64,000 nt of DNA from Stenotrophomonas bentonitica (GTDB lineage: Bacteria; Pseudomonadota; Gammaproteobacteria; Xanthomonadales; Xanthomonadaceae): NCBI RefSeq assembly GCF_013185915.1, contig NZ_JAAZUH010000001.1, forward strand, positions 2,356,001 through 2,420,000. The letters are read 5' to 3'. The notes below the pieces were generated by a model. The model was not told where the DNA came from. It was given only the letters and a program-made list of their open reading frames with translations, and searched no databases. Every line of letters starts with the position of its first letter. Position 1 is the stretch's first letter. Position numbers and translations under genes: made by a program. Positions 1 through 8,014 of this stretch are shown here, one piece after another.

Positions 1-109
1 GCAGGCCGGTGATGCGGCCGTCTTCGGCCTGGAAGCCGACGTTCTCCACCGCCTTGATCAGGCCGGTCTTGGTCTTGAAGGCTTTATGCAGGTTCTCGGC
101 GACGATCAT
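1..109 (-). CDS. ABC transporter ATP-binding protein, N-terminal part
   Basis: Only the first 36 codons are inside the window; the gene continues leftward. The translation begins MIVAENLHKAF and continues with ...KAVENVGF..., the usual first beta strands of an ABC ATPase just before the Walker A loop. It resembles NatA-type exporters, but the Walker motifs lie outside the window, so the family is inferred from the N-terminal pattern only. Its ATG (107-109) overlaps the TGA stop (106-108) of the upstream hydrolase gene as ATGA, so the two are probably translationally coupled in one operon. Confidence 0.65.
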   Translation of the reverse strand, partial: MIVAENLHKAFKTKTGLIKAVENVGFQAEDGRITGL

Positions 110-1626
110 GGTTCCCATCCGTTGAACGAGGTGAAGGCCGGCACCGGCGCGAGGGTATCCAGGCAGGAGGCGTCGAGCGCCTTGGCGTCGGTAGTGTCCA
201 TGAACTGCGCCAGCAGGCGCGGCATGCAGCCAGCGCCGAGGGTGCCGTGGCCCTGCCCCTTGGCCACGATGTGGCGGCCGTTGGGCAGGTGCTTGACGAC
301 CTGTTCGGCGTAGCGCGGCGGGGTGACCGGGTCGAACTCGCCGGACAACAGCAGCACCGGCACGTCGGTGCTCAACGGTGCGGTGAAGTTCTTTGGGCGG
401 CTGCCGACGTTCCAGACCGGGCACGCAGCGAAGAACATGCGCGCCACTTCCGGGCCGAGGATGCGGTCGCCAGCCGGTGCTTCCACATAGCGGTCGGCAT
501 CTTCGGCACAGATCACCGACCACTGCATGCCCTGGTTCAACTGCCCTGCCATGTTGCGGGTGGCGAGGCTGTTGAGCGACATCAGCGGCGCGTAGCGGCC
601 TTGTGCGGCCTCATCCAGCACCACCGGCAGCAGCGAGGCCGACTCCGGCATGTACGAGAACATGAAGGCCAGGTTGATCACGGTATTGGAGCTGATCGGG
701 TCACGCCGGACCGCGGCGGTGCCCGGGTCTCGATACTCGACCTCGACCGGGGCCTTGGCCAGCGTGGAGATCACGTTGCGCAGCTGGGTGTGGGTATCCA
801 CCGGGAAGCGCTTGGCGCAGGCGGCGTCCTTCTGGCACTGGGCTGACTGCAGTTCGATCGCCGACTCGAAGGTGTTGGCGAAGTCGCCGCCCACCGCCAG
901 GTCGTTCGGTGCCACGCCGTCGATCACCACCGCACGGGTGTGCTGCGGGAAGCGCGCGGCGTACTGCTGGGCCACGCGGGTGCCGTAGGAGCCGCCGACC
1001 AGGTTGATCCTGTCCACGCCCAGCGCGGCGCGCACGGCGTCCAGGTCGCCGATGGCTTCGGTGGTGGTGTAGAAGCGGGTATCGGCACGGTCCACCAGCG
1101 CCGCTGCGCAGCGCTTGGCGTACTCGGCCATTGCCTCGGGCGTGGGAGCCGCGTTCTCGTCGAACGTCAGCGCGTTGCCGTCGGCGTCGACGCAGCTGAG
1201 CGGGTTGGACTTGCCGGTGCCACGCTGGTCGACCAGGATGATGTCGCGCTTCTTGCGGACCTCACGCAGCGACTGCTTGATGATCGCCGCCACTTCTGTG
1301 GCCGACTGGCCCGGGCCACCGGCCAGGAAGAAGACCGGGTCCTGCTTGCCTTCGCCCTCGTTCTCGGTATCGAGCAGGGCGATGTTCAGGCCGATCCTGC
1401 GGCCATCCGGCGCGGCCGGGTTCTCCGGCACTTCCAGCGTGGCGCATTCGGCTTCCACGTTGCTGCTGGCCTGGGCGCTGGTCAGGGTGCAGGGCTTGAA
1501 CGTCAGTGTTCCGTACTGGCGCGCCGCCCCTTGCGGGGGCGCTTCCGGGGTGGCCTGGCAGGCAGCCAGCAGCAGCACGGCTGCGCTGGCGGCCAGGGGA
1601 CGGCGGGAAAGTCGCATTTCGATCAC
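106..1626 (-). CDS. TAP-like alpha/beta hydrolase (peptidase S33 family), lipoprotein
   Basis: This 506-residue protein looks like a secreted tripeptidyl-aminopeptidase-like hydrolase. The N-terminus has a signal peptide ending in a lipobox (LLAAC, Cys23), so it is probably anchored in a membrane facing the periplasm. The oxyanion-loop motif GGPGQS is at about 103-108 and the nucleophile elbow GGSYGT has Ser213. The C-terminal TAP-like region carries the likely Asp432 (GEFDP) and His460 (GQGHG). In this family the enzyme removes short peptides or amino acids from the N-terminus of proteins; the substrate here is unknown. MRLSRR three codons in is an equally plausible start. The 3' end overlaps the ABC ATPase gene by ATGA. 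Confidence 0.85.
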   Translation of the reverse strand: MIEMRLSRRPLAASAAVLLLAACQATPEAPPQGAARQYGTLTFKPCTLTSAQASSNVEAECATLEVPENPAAPDGRRIGLNIALLDTENEGEGKQDPVFFLAGGPGQSATEVAAIIKQSLREVRKKRDIILVDQRGTGKSNPLSCVDADGNALTFDENAAPTPEAMAEYAKRCAAALVDRADTRFYTTTEAIGDLDAVRAALGVDRINLVGGSYGTRVAQQYAARFPQHTRAVVIDGVAPNDLAVGGDFANTFESAIELQSAQCQKDAACAKRFPVDTHTQLRNVISTLAKAPVEVEYRDPGTAAVRRDPISSNTVINLAFMFSYMPESASLLPVVLDEAAQGRYAPLMSLNSLATRNMAGQLNQGMQWSVICAEDADRYVEAPAGDRILGPEVARMFFAACPVWNVGSRPKNFTAPLSTDVPVLLLSGEFDPVTPPRYAEQVVKHLPNGRHIVAKGQGHGTLGAGCMPRLLAQFMDTTDAKALDASCLDTLAPVPAFTSFNGWEP

Positions 1627-1875
1627 GTCCTTGGTTGAAGGGGCTCAGCATGCCATGACGGATGGGCGGGCTGGATGTGACCGAAGTAGGTGGGTAAGTT
1701 ACCGATCCCCGCCTGTGGAGGCGTCGAGCGACAGCGCGCGGCGGACATTCACCCGTGCAGAGGGCTCCATTGCCAGACCCTGTCTCCACTTTCGTCCGGG
1801 AGTTCTCTGGAAATGCTGGTCGACGCAGCACGCCTGACACCAGTGCCTTCGCCAGTACAGGCCCTACCTGAAAGT

Positions 1876-2331
1876 TCAGCGGGGTGACACGAAAAGCACA
1901 CCTTGAAGAGCGCGTTCTACTGCCAAAGAGGGGTCCGCTTCACGCCAACCATCTCTTCTCAGCCAAGCTTTATCGCCAGCGAGAACGTCACAACATCTAT
2001 TGACGAGCCCCGATGCATAAACCCTGACCGAAGCAACCAGCCTACCTTCCAACAATGCCTGATCGCTGTACCCGGCCCGATCGCTTGGGGTGAACCGCTG
2101 CATGACCAATGGACGCAAAGTGTACGAAGCCAGCTGCTCTCGCCCAGTTCGCTCGATGTACGAAAGTTCGAGGCCGTCCCGATCCGCGGAAAATCTCAAT
2201 GCGTAGCCCGAACCAACAAGCAGCGCTTCTGTTTCACTGACGCGAACAACCTTCATCCGGAAACCGTCGATCAACGGACCCAATTCTACGGTCAACAAGA
2301 CAGTCAGATCACCGCCCATTCCTGCATTCAC
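1876..2331 (-). CDS. hypothetical protein in low-GC islet
   Basis: The reading frame encodes 151 residues starting from GTG, with an alternative ATG four codons later. I do not recognise a family. The translation has ordinary protein composition, with alternating strand-like segments in the first 100 residues, and no signal peptide or membrane segment. It is the first of several small minus-strand ORFs in a region that is clearly richer in A and T than the flanking genes, which suggests horizontal acquisition. Size and setting would fit an orphan immunity protein of a polymorphic toxin system, but nothing in the sequence proves that. Confidence 0.5.
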   Translation of the reverse strand: MNAGMGGDLTVLLTVELGPLIDGFRMKVVRVSETEALLVGSGYALRFSADRDGLELSYIERTGREQLASYTLRPLVMQRFTPSDRAGYSDQALLEGRLVASVRVYASGLVNRCCDVLAGDKAWLRRDGWREADPSLAVERALQGVLFVSPR

Positions 2332-2418
2332 GGGTTGGTCGCCACGCCTTCGGTTGCTGGATCATACTTCAGCTTGGTCCACCATACTCTGCCCATGGAC
2401 ATCCCGATTGGATAGCGC

Positions 2419-2835
2419 TCAACTCGGCTGATCGATTTCCGTCAGGAATGCAGCGAGCACCGCCCTATCCTGATCTGAAACTGCGCCCAGAACAGTGGCG
2501 CTGCTTAGGTGATACGTCAGCAATCGCAGCCTCGACTTGTCGCTGGGCAGGGTGTTCCTGAGCGTTGCCACAAAGCGCCTTACGCTCATGAAGGAAAGGA
2601 ATATCAAGTAGGGCCTGTCACTGGCGAATGGAATTCCCGCGAGGTAATGGTCGGCAAGGCGGACTTGATCACCTCGGAGCCAGGACCGCCGAGTAAGCAG
2701 GTTGAAAGCGCGCCCATAGTTGAGCGATCCTGCCGGATAGGCATGCATCAGCCAGTCGGCCGCATCCAGAGACGACATCGCGCGAATCATCTTCGCCTCA
2801 CGATTGACTTCTATGTCATCCATACGTCCTCGCAA
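2419..2835 (-). CDS. hypothetical protein in low-GC islet
   Basis: The ORF encodes 138 residues; the ATG four codons downstream (2823, MDDIEV) is an alternative start. The protein looks soluble and mostly helical, with a notable aromatic and hydrophobic stretch (ASDRPYLIFLSFMSVRRFV, about residues 71-89). I do not recognise the family. It has no signal peptide. It follows the same orientation as its small neighbours and shares their lower GC content. An orphan immunity role is possible but unproven. Confidence 0.5.
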   Translation of the reverse strand: MRGRMDDIEVNREAKMIRAMSSLDAADWLMHAYPAGSLNYGRAFNLLTRRSWLRGDQVRLADHYLAGIPFASDRPYLIFLSFMSVRRFVATLRNTLPSDKSRLRLLTYHLSSATVLGAVSDQDRAVLAAFLTEIDQPS

Positions 2836-2919
2836 TGAAGCCGACCTGGTTGTTGAGGAACAGCGCGGCGAGTTGCTCTGGACCGACCAGCCCGCCGCAG
2901 ACGTATCAGAGAGTTGAGG

Positions 2920-3063
2920 TCATCTCTCTGAAAACCCCGTTTCATACCGTCTGCCAAGCCAGCCCATAGCCCCTTCGCCCACTAGTAGCGCCCTGAACTG
3001 TCTCCAGTGCGAGAGAGCGAGCTGAAACTGCTCATAGGTGAAGTGCTGAGGGCGACCGCCATC
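2920..3063 (-). pseudogene. possible C-terminal gene fragment
   Basis: An open stretch of 47 codons runs from just after an in-frame TAA (3064-3066) to a TGA at 2920-2922. It has no start codon of its own near the beginning, yet it reads like natural protein (for example FTYEQFQLALSHWRQF, then GAMGWLGRRYETGF). It sits between two intact small ORFs of the same strand, so it may be the tail of a decayed gene. The family is unknown. Confidence 0.25.
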
Positions 3064-3133
3064 TTACTTGTGTTCCGCCGCCGTCCACGTCCAGTCCAAG
3101 GCATTCATTCGGCTCGATGCAAAGCCTTGAAGT

Positions 3134-3397
3134 TCAGCGGAGCAACTCGCGATGTATCTCTATGAGCCACTGCCTTGCCTCTTCATCACTGTTTAACGCC
3201 AAACCAGTCACTTCGTTCAACTCCTCAATCGGAACGCGGTCCGATCCAACGAGACGTTCGAGCTGGGCCTTAAACTCGTCGGCATTAAAATCCGCATCAC
3301 CACGCTTGATGATAGTCACCAACTCATTCAACTCATACCACTCTACATAGCGGAACGTTCGTAGAACCAGGCGCAGCAACTCAGGAATATTTCTCAT
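3134..3397 (-). CDS. small acidic hypothetical protein
   Basis: This 87-residue ORF begins MRNIPELLRLVLRTF and is helical and acidic (DADFNADEFKAQLERL). It lacks membrane segments or a signal peptide. The length, acidity and islet context are like those of small immunity proteins, but I do not recognise a family and no partner toxin is visible in the window. Base composition here is well below the GC of the core genes on either side. Confidence 0.5.
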   Translation of the reverse strand: MRNIPELLRLVLRTFRYVEWYELNELVTIIKRGDADFNADEFKAQLERLVGSDRVPIEELNEVTGLALNSDEEARQWLIEIHRELLR

Positions 3398-3460
3398 AGT
3401 GTTGAACTTACATCGGAGATCTTCGTTATGGTTACGCTTCAGCGCATCCCCGGCACCTGA

Positions 3461-3601
3461 TTAGTCCGGCACTTCAGCCAATTTGCCGATTGGGTCAATA
3501 GTAGTGGCGACCCAGTCGTTCCTACGCTGCATGGCTTCAAGGGCCGACAATGTTTGTGCAGCTCCCCCTGTGGGAGCAAAAGCGAGATTTCCGCACTCGC
3601 C
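3461..3601 (-). pseudogene. possible gene remnant with natural-looking C-terminus
   Basis: A 46-codon open stretch follows an in-frame TAG (3602-3604) and ends with TAA at 3461-3463. The translation (AQTLSALEAMQRRNDW, then VATTIDPIGKLAEVPD) looks like a real C-terminus. The reading just upstream continues sensibly only in another frame, as expected after a frameshift. I interpret it as a decayed gene of the islet; the family is unknown. Confidence 0.3.
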
Positions 3602-3699
3602 CTAACGTGATAGCTCTCACGCTCAGCCCCTCGAGCGAGCGAACTCTCCTTACCGCAATCAGTTCCATCTGCTCGACAACGATCGGTTCATTGCACTGA

Positions 3700-3942
3700 T
3701 CATGCGATGTTGAGAACATGCCCACCCTTTTCGAAGTCCGCCCTGATCCCTGCAACGATGTGATCAACCTCGTCCTTACCAATCTCAACATCCTCGTGCG
3801 GCGGATCCCAGCATCCAACTTGGTCTAGAAACAAAGTAAACCCCAAGTTCCCGTTCTCCGGGAAGAACATCTCCCCGGGTATGGTTGCGGTTTTCTCCTC
3901 CATCGCAACCTTTATGCAACCCCTGGTGACCTCCCTAATCAT
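3700..3942 (-). CDS. small hypothetical protein
   Basis: The ORF encodes 80 residues, rich in acidic residues (PPHEDVEIGKDEVDHIV), with no signal peptide or membrane segment. The family is not recognised. Its start codon overlaps the TGA of the preceding minus-strand frame (3939-4229) as ATGA, which would fit a coupled pair. It belongs to the same AT-richer islet as its neighbours. Confidence 0.45.
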   Translation of the reverse strand: MIREVTRGCIKVAMEEKTATIPGEMFFPENGNLGFTLFLDQVGCWDPPHEDVEIGKDEVDHIVAGIRADFEKGGHVLNIA

Positions 3943-4229
3943 GACTCACCTCGAACGAAGATTGGTCTGTGCACGCCGGTCGCCGGGTCGCAAGTATTCT
4001 TTGCGCCGTGCGATGTACGTCTCTCGGCAAGGGTCACCCCTTCGCATCCAGTGATAGTAGATCTGACGCCCAAGCACGCTTCTTCTGACCTGTGACCGGG
4101 TGGAGGGCATCGCCCCCGGTCTGGGTAGGAAGGCACAACTTTGAAGCTCCGTACTGACCATTTGAAGATTACTTCGGAAGTCATAGTCAGTTTGCATCGT
4201 TCATCGTGGTGGGAATGGATGGGGCACAT
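3939..4229 (-). CDS. doubtful ORF upstream of 3942 gene
   Basis: Two overlapping minus-strand frames compete here. One is 3939-4229 (96 codons), whose TGA overlaps the next ATG. The other is 3946-4197 (83 codons, containing GRQIYYHWMRRGDPCRETYI). Neither has a recognisable domain and both contain stretches that look non-native, so a frameshifted gene is as likely as an intact one. It is listed only to mark the region; the 256 bases from 4230 to 4485 show no other gene. Confidence 0.2.
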   Translation of the reverse strand: MCPIHSHHDERCKLTMTSEVIFKWSVRSFKVVPSYPDRGRCPPPGHRSEEACLGVRSTITGCEGVTLAERRTSHGAKNTCDPATGVHRPIFVRGES

Positions 4230-4485
4230 CTATCGGGCGCCGGCAACTCTGGCTTTGACTTTAACTGAGTTGAAGATCAAGCCGGGAGAGACGTTGTCAC
4301 CAGGCAGAAATCGCCCTGCAGGCGTCGATATTGCATCGTGCTGGGCATAGTCGTCTTCAAGCGGGCAACCATGTCGGGGCTTCCCGGATTCCGCGATCCC
4401 CCGGGACGGGCCGGTTGTCAGCCACTCGCCACCGTCCGTCATCCCGGAAGTACTCGAATCGATTGCCTCGGCTATAAAGCACGCA

Positions 4486-5061
4486 ATGACAACGATAATA
4501 ATTCCGGCGCGGCAGATCCGCGCCCAGTACGATGATGCCACCCTCCGCGTTTACCAGGCCTACTCGGATACCATCGCCGAGAGTGCCCTGAAGCACCAGA
4601 CCTTTGTCGCACCGCCGTTCAAGATGGAGCGGATGACGTGGATCAAGCCCTCCTTCCTGTGGATGATGTATCGCGCAGGCTGGGGCTACAAGGACGAGGG
4701 TCAGGCCCGGATCCTTGCGATCGACATTGCCCGCGAGGGCTTTGAGTGGGCATTGGCGCACAGCTGCGCCAGCCATCCCGAACCGGGGATGGGCGAGCAG
4801 GAGTGGGATGCGCTGAAGAAGCGTTCTCCCGTACGGGTGCAATGGGACCCCGAACGCGACCTGCACCACCGCCCCCTTGAGCACCGCGCGATCCAGGTTG
4901 GCCTGAGTGGTGAAGCTGTCCGCCTCTACGCCGGGGATTGGATCAAAAGGATTACCGACGTCACACCCCTTGCCCATCGGATACATGCGCTGGTAGCGGA
5001 GGATCGGCTGGAGGAAGCGAAGGCCACCCTTCCCATTGAAAGACCGTACTTGCCGGGCTGA
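4486..5061 (+). CDS. DUF4291 family protein
   Basis: This 191-residue protein matches my memory of the DUF4291 family along its whole length. It has the N-terminal RQIRAQYDDATLRVYQAY segment, the central MTWIKPSFLWMMYRAGW motif (about residues 49-65), and the later SPVRVQWDPERD and RAIQVGL motifs. The biochemical function of the family is unknown. The ATG has no clear ribosome binding site. A TATAAA box at 4473-4478 lies close enough that transcription could begin almost at the ATG, so the mRNA may be leaderless. It lies at the right edge of the low-GC islet and has the higher GC of the core genes. Confidence 0.85.
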   Translation: MTTIIIPARQIRAQYDDATLRVYQAYSDTIAESALKHQTFVAPPFKMERMTWIKPSFLWMMYRAGWGYKDEGQARILAIDIAREGFEWALAHSCASHPEPGMGEQEWDALKKRSPVRVQWDPERDLHHRPLEHRAIQVGLSGEAVRLYAGDWIKRITDVTPLAHRIHALVAEDRLEEAKATLPIERPYLPG

Positions 5062-5180
5062 GCAACGCACGGGGCCCGCCCTCTGGACAACGACGGGACC
5101 TGACGGCCGTTTTGACGGGGCTACCGCGGACGCGGCGATGCGGTATCGTCGCTCCACTTCAGCCATGCCCGGAACCGTCG

Positions 5181-6392
5181 ATGCACTTCCGCAACATGCA
5201 GCAGGCCACGCCCCTTCGGGTTGCGCTCATGACGGCCGTCTTCGGCCTCTGCAGCGCTCCGGCCTTGGCCGGCGACGCCTCTGGTGGCTTGCAGGAGGAC
5301 CGCGTCGCGCGCGTGGAGTCGGGCCTTTCCACCCCGGTAGTCATCAGAGGCGCCGGCGGCGGAAAGATGGACCTGCGCGAGCGCATGGCCTTCCACAAGG
5401 TGCCGGCTGTCAGCATCGCGCTGATCGAGAACGGCCGCGTCGAGTGGGCGCGTGCTTACGGCATGGTAAGCGCCGATGGGGAGCCGCCCCGCCCTGCCAC
5501 GGTAGACACCTTGTTCCAGGCCGCGTCGGTCAGCAAGCCTGTAAGTGCGCTGGGCGCCATGCAGCTCGTCCAGCAGGGCACGCTGGCGCTTGATGCGCCG
5601 GCCAATGGCCACCTCAACGCATGGAAGATTCCGGACAACGCGTTCACCCGCGCTACGCCACCCACGCTCCGCATGCTGCTGAACCACAGTGCGGGCACGA
5701 CGGTGCACGGCTACTTCGGGTATCCACAGGGAACGGCGTTGCCCTCCCTTCTACAGGTACTGGACGGCGCCCCACCGGCCGATTCGGATCCGGTACGGGT
5801 GGATGTGCAGCCCGGCACCCTGTGGCGCTACTCGGGCGGTGGCTTCAGCGTGGTGCAGCTGATGGTCACCGAAGCGACCGGGCAATCGTTCGGCCAATAC
5901 ATGCAGCGGTCGGTGCTTGGCCCGCTGGGAATGACCCACAGCACCTTTGACGTGGACCTCTCACCGCGCCAGCGTGCACTCGCGGCGACCGGGTTCAGCG
6001 CGGAGGGAACTCCCGTCGCGGGGGGCTGGCGGCGTTATCCGGAGTCGGCTGCCGCCGGGCTGTGGACGACACCCACGGACCTGGCGCAGGTAGTGCTTGA
6101 AGTGCAGCGCGCTGCTGATGGCGCAGCCGGCAAGGTACTGACGCACGCCAGCGCCCAGCAGATGCTGACGCGTGGCTTGGGCGAGTACGGGTTGGGGCTG
6201 TACGTGGAAGACCTGGGCGGGCGCACGAGCTTCGCGCACAGCGGTGGTACCAACGGCTTTCGGGCGCAGATCTATGGCTACACCCACAGCGGCCAAGGCG
6301 TGGCGATACTGACCAACAGCGACAATGGCGCGGCCTTGATCTCGGAGATCCTGGCCAGCATCTCCGCCGAGTACGACAGGACATGGTGTTGA
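5181..6392 (+). CDS. serine hydrolase, beta-lactamase class C-like, C-terminus shortened
   Basis: Translation from the ATG at 5181 gives 403 residues with a signal peptide (VALMTAVFGLCSAPALA) that the longer upstream start would bury, so I prefer this start. The catalytic SxxK motif is SVSK (Ser116, Lys119), the Tyr motif is YSG (Tyr217) and the third motif is HSGG (His353). These place it with exported penicillin-binding/esterase-type serine hydrolases, not necessarily a drug-hydrolysing beta-lactamase. The frame stops at YDRTWC directly before an out-of-frame 30-codon tail that resembles the family's C-terminal end, which suggests an internal deletion with frameshift removed a C-terminal domain. 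The catalytic core appears complete. Confidence 0.85.
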   Translation: MHFRNMQQATPLRVALMTAVFGLCSAPALAGDASGGLQEDRVARVESGLSTPVVIRGAGGGKMDLRERMAFHKVPAVSIALIENGRVEWARAYGMVSADGEPPRPATVDTLFQAASVSKPVSALGAMQLVQQGTLALDAPANGHLNAWKIPDNAFTRATPPTLRMLLNHSAGTTVHGYFGYPQGTALPSLLQVLDGAPPADSDPVRVDVQPGTLWRYSGGGFSVVQLMVTEATGQSFGQYMQRSVLGPLGMTHSTFDVDLSPRQRALAATGFSAEGTPVAGGWRRYPESAAAGLWTTPTDLAQVVLEVQRAADGAAGKVLTHASAQQMLTRGLGEYGLGLYVEDLGGRTSFAHSGGTNGFRAQIYGYTHSGQGVAILTNSDNGAALISEILASISAEYDRTWC

Positions 6393-6475
6393 ACGTCACC
6401 CGCAATGCAGACGACAAGGTGACGGGGTTCTCGCTGGTCCGGGGCGCGAGCACCTACCAAGCCACTCGCAGCTGA
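6383..6475 (+). pseudogene. out-of-frame C-terminal tail of the serine hydrolase
   Basis: A 30-codon frame starting at an ATG inside the end of the hydrolase gene reads ...DDKVTGFSLVRGASTYQATRS and stops with TGA at 6473-6475. Many class C-like hydrolases with an extra C-terminal beta domain end in a very similar lysine/valine/threonine-rich strand followed by a basic tail. I infer that it is the surviving end of the original, longer gene rather than a separate gene. Confidence 0.5.
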
Positions 6476-6560
6476 GCATTCCACCTCAGATTGGACATGA
6501 CGCTTGTGGCCCAAGGGTTTCGGGCACGCCGTCACAGCTTGCTGGGTCCATTCATGGCAG

Positions 6561-6608
6561 ATTATGGCAAGACCCATAATTATGGCGATTGGCATAATTT
6601 TTCATAAT
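6561..6608 (+). promoter_or_regulatory. tandem ATTATG/CATAAT inverted-repeat array over a start codon
   Basis: Five copies of the hexamer CATAAT or its complement ATTATG lie within 48 bases, at 6561, 6575, 6579, 6593 and 6603. They form two successive inverted repeats of the pattern ATTATG-N8-CATAAT (6561-6580 and 6579-6598), joined by a perfect 10-base palindrome at 6575-6584. The last copy runs into the ATG of the ATPase gene. CATAAT could also act as a -10 box. The arrangement is what an autoregulatory operator looks like; the regulator is unknown. Confidence 0.55.
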
Positions 6609-7722
6609 GAACACGCTTGCGGACATCCACTACTTTCCCCGAGAAAAGTTGGTCCAGACAGTTCACCAGGCGCTGGGCTCGGGGCTGACGCATGCAATCA
6701 CCATGTTCGCTGCACGGCGCATGGGCAAAACACTTTTCGTGAAGAATGACCTTGTTCCAGCTGCAGAGGCGTGGGGTTGGCGGGCGTGCTACATCGACCT
6801 GTGGGTCAGGCGCGACCACCCAGAGGCGGCGCTGGTCCAGGAACTGGAAGCTGCCGTGCGGCCCAAGGGGCTCCTGGCGCGGGCGATCAAGCCTGACAAG
6901 TTGACCGCAAAGGCGGGCTACGGAGGATCAGGTGTTCATGCGGAGTGGCTGCCAAACACTGCTGAGCTGGACTTGCAGGGCAGGCTGAGGAATGCGATGC
7001 GTAGTTTGGCGCATGCCAATGATCAACCTGTCCTGCTCATCCTGGACGAGTTCCAGACGCTCGCCAACGGCATGCACGAAGATTTCATCGCTGCCTTCCG
7101 CGCCTCGATGCTGGAACTTCAACCCAGGTTGAAGTTGTTTTTTACCGGCTCTTCCCGCGAAGCACTCAATGCGATGTTCCGCAAGCGAAAAGCCCCCCTC
7201 TTCGATGCCGCACTGTCGTTGCCGCTTCCCGAGCTGGACGAAGACTTCGTGCAGAACCGCGCTTTCATCTTTCAGAAGATGACGGGACGGACCGTTGACG
7301 AGGCGGAGTTGGGCAACGTCTTCGAGCGCATTGCGCACGTACCGCTCTACCTCAATCAGATCATCCTGCACATGGTGGTGGGCATAACGTCCGACCCATG
7401 GGAGGGCCTGCGCAGGTGGCAGGACGAGATAGGCGAAACAGGATTGCGCGAGCAGTGGCTCATGCTGAAGCCGGTAGACAGGTTCATCCTGGTGCATCTG
7501 GCAACCCGGCAGTCGGAGAGCCTTTTTGGCAGCGAGTTCAGCGCTCTGGCGACTGAGCGACTTGACGACAATACCTCGTACAACCCACAACGCATCCAGA
7601 CCGCCGTGGCCCGACTTGTAAAGGCCTTGGTGCTCGCGCCAAAGGGTGTCAAGGGCGAGTACGAAATCGAGGATCGTGCACTGGCCACTTATCTCGCAAG
7701 CGGGCCAAGCGTGGTGGGATGA
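6607..7722 (+). CDS. AAA/STAND-like ATPase with C-terminal winged helix
   Basis: This 371-residue protein resembles the archaeal-type ATPase group of P-loop NTPases. The P-loop is AARRMGKT (about residues 35-42), where Ala replaces the usual first Gly of GxxxxGK[ST]. Walker B is LLILDEFQTL (about 140-149), and a sensor-like strand KLFFTGSS follows near 177-184. The last 90 residues look like a winged helix-turn-helix (RIQTAVARLVKALVL). The start is fixed by an in-frame stop at 6595-6597. There is no ribosome binding site, so a leaderless message is likely. The role is unknown; related ATPases occur in mobile or defence settings. GC content is below that of the core genes. Confidence 0.75.
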   Translation: MNTLADIHYFPREKLVQTVHQALGSGLTHAITMFAARRMGKTLFVKNDLVPAAEAWGWRACYIDLWVRRDHPEAALVQELEAAVRPKGLLARAIKPDKLTAKAGYGGSGVHAEWLPNTAELDLQGRLRNAMRSLAHANDQPVLLILDEFQTLANGMHEDFIAAFRASMLELQPRLKLFFTGSSREALNAMFRKRKAPLFDAALSLPLPELDEDFVQNRAFIFQKMTGRTVDEAELGNVFERIAHVPLYLNQIILHMVVGITSDPWEGLRRWQDEIGETGLREQWLMLKPVDRFILVHLATRQSESLFGSEFSALATERLDDNTSYNPQRIQTAVARLVKALVLAPKGVKGEYEIEDRALATYLASGPSVVG

Positions 7723-7780
7723 AAGTAACAATGCCCGCACGTGGCGGGCATGGGTTGGCATTCGCAGGGGCCAGGTCACC

Positions 7781-8014
7781 TCAATGCGTTTCTGCTTCCA
7801 CCTTCGCGTAGAAGTACCTTGTCGGGGTGATCCGGGACATCGGGTGGTAGGTCACCCCAGGACGACCCGTGGCGAGTGGAAACTTCACAGGCGGATCCAC
7901 CTTGATGGTGATGACGCCTTTCCTGGCTTCGATCTTCAGCTTCGCGCCTGCGGTGAAGCCGATCTCACGCAGCCATTGGCCCTGGATCTTCAAGACCGGA
8001 ATCTGCTTCTGCAC
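7781..8014 (-). CDS. SymE-like type I toxin family protein
   Basis: The 77-residue product has the SymE family layout: a short strand, the motif LKIQGQWLREIGFTAGAKLKI, then a strand-rich segment with GVITIKV, which is an AbrB-like swapped-hairpin fold. In Escherichia coli, SymE is an SOS-induced protein repressed by the antisense RNA SymR. The start is GTG at 8012-8014, supported by a GGAGG box six bases upstream. An antisense RNA equivalent to SymR would have to start inside or upstream of the 5' end on the plus strand; I cannot identify it by eye. The neighbour, transcribed convergently, is the ATPase gene. Confidence 0.75.
   Translation of the reverse strand: MQKQIPVLKIQGQWLREIGFTAGAKLKIEARKGVITIKVDPPVKFPLATGRPGVTYHPMSRITPTRYFYAKVEAETH

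Noticed and set aside
3555..3590. GCTCCC/GGGAGC hairpin resembling a Pseudomonas-type REP
   Set aside because: Only one weak copy, inside a possible gene remnant; not enough to call a repeat.
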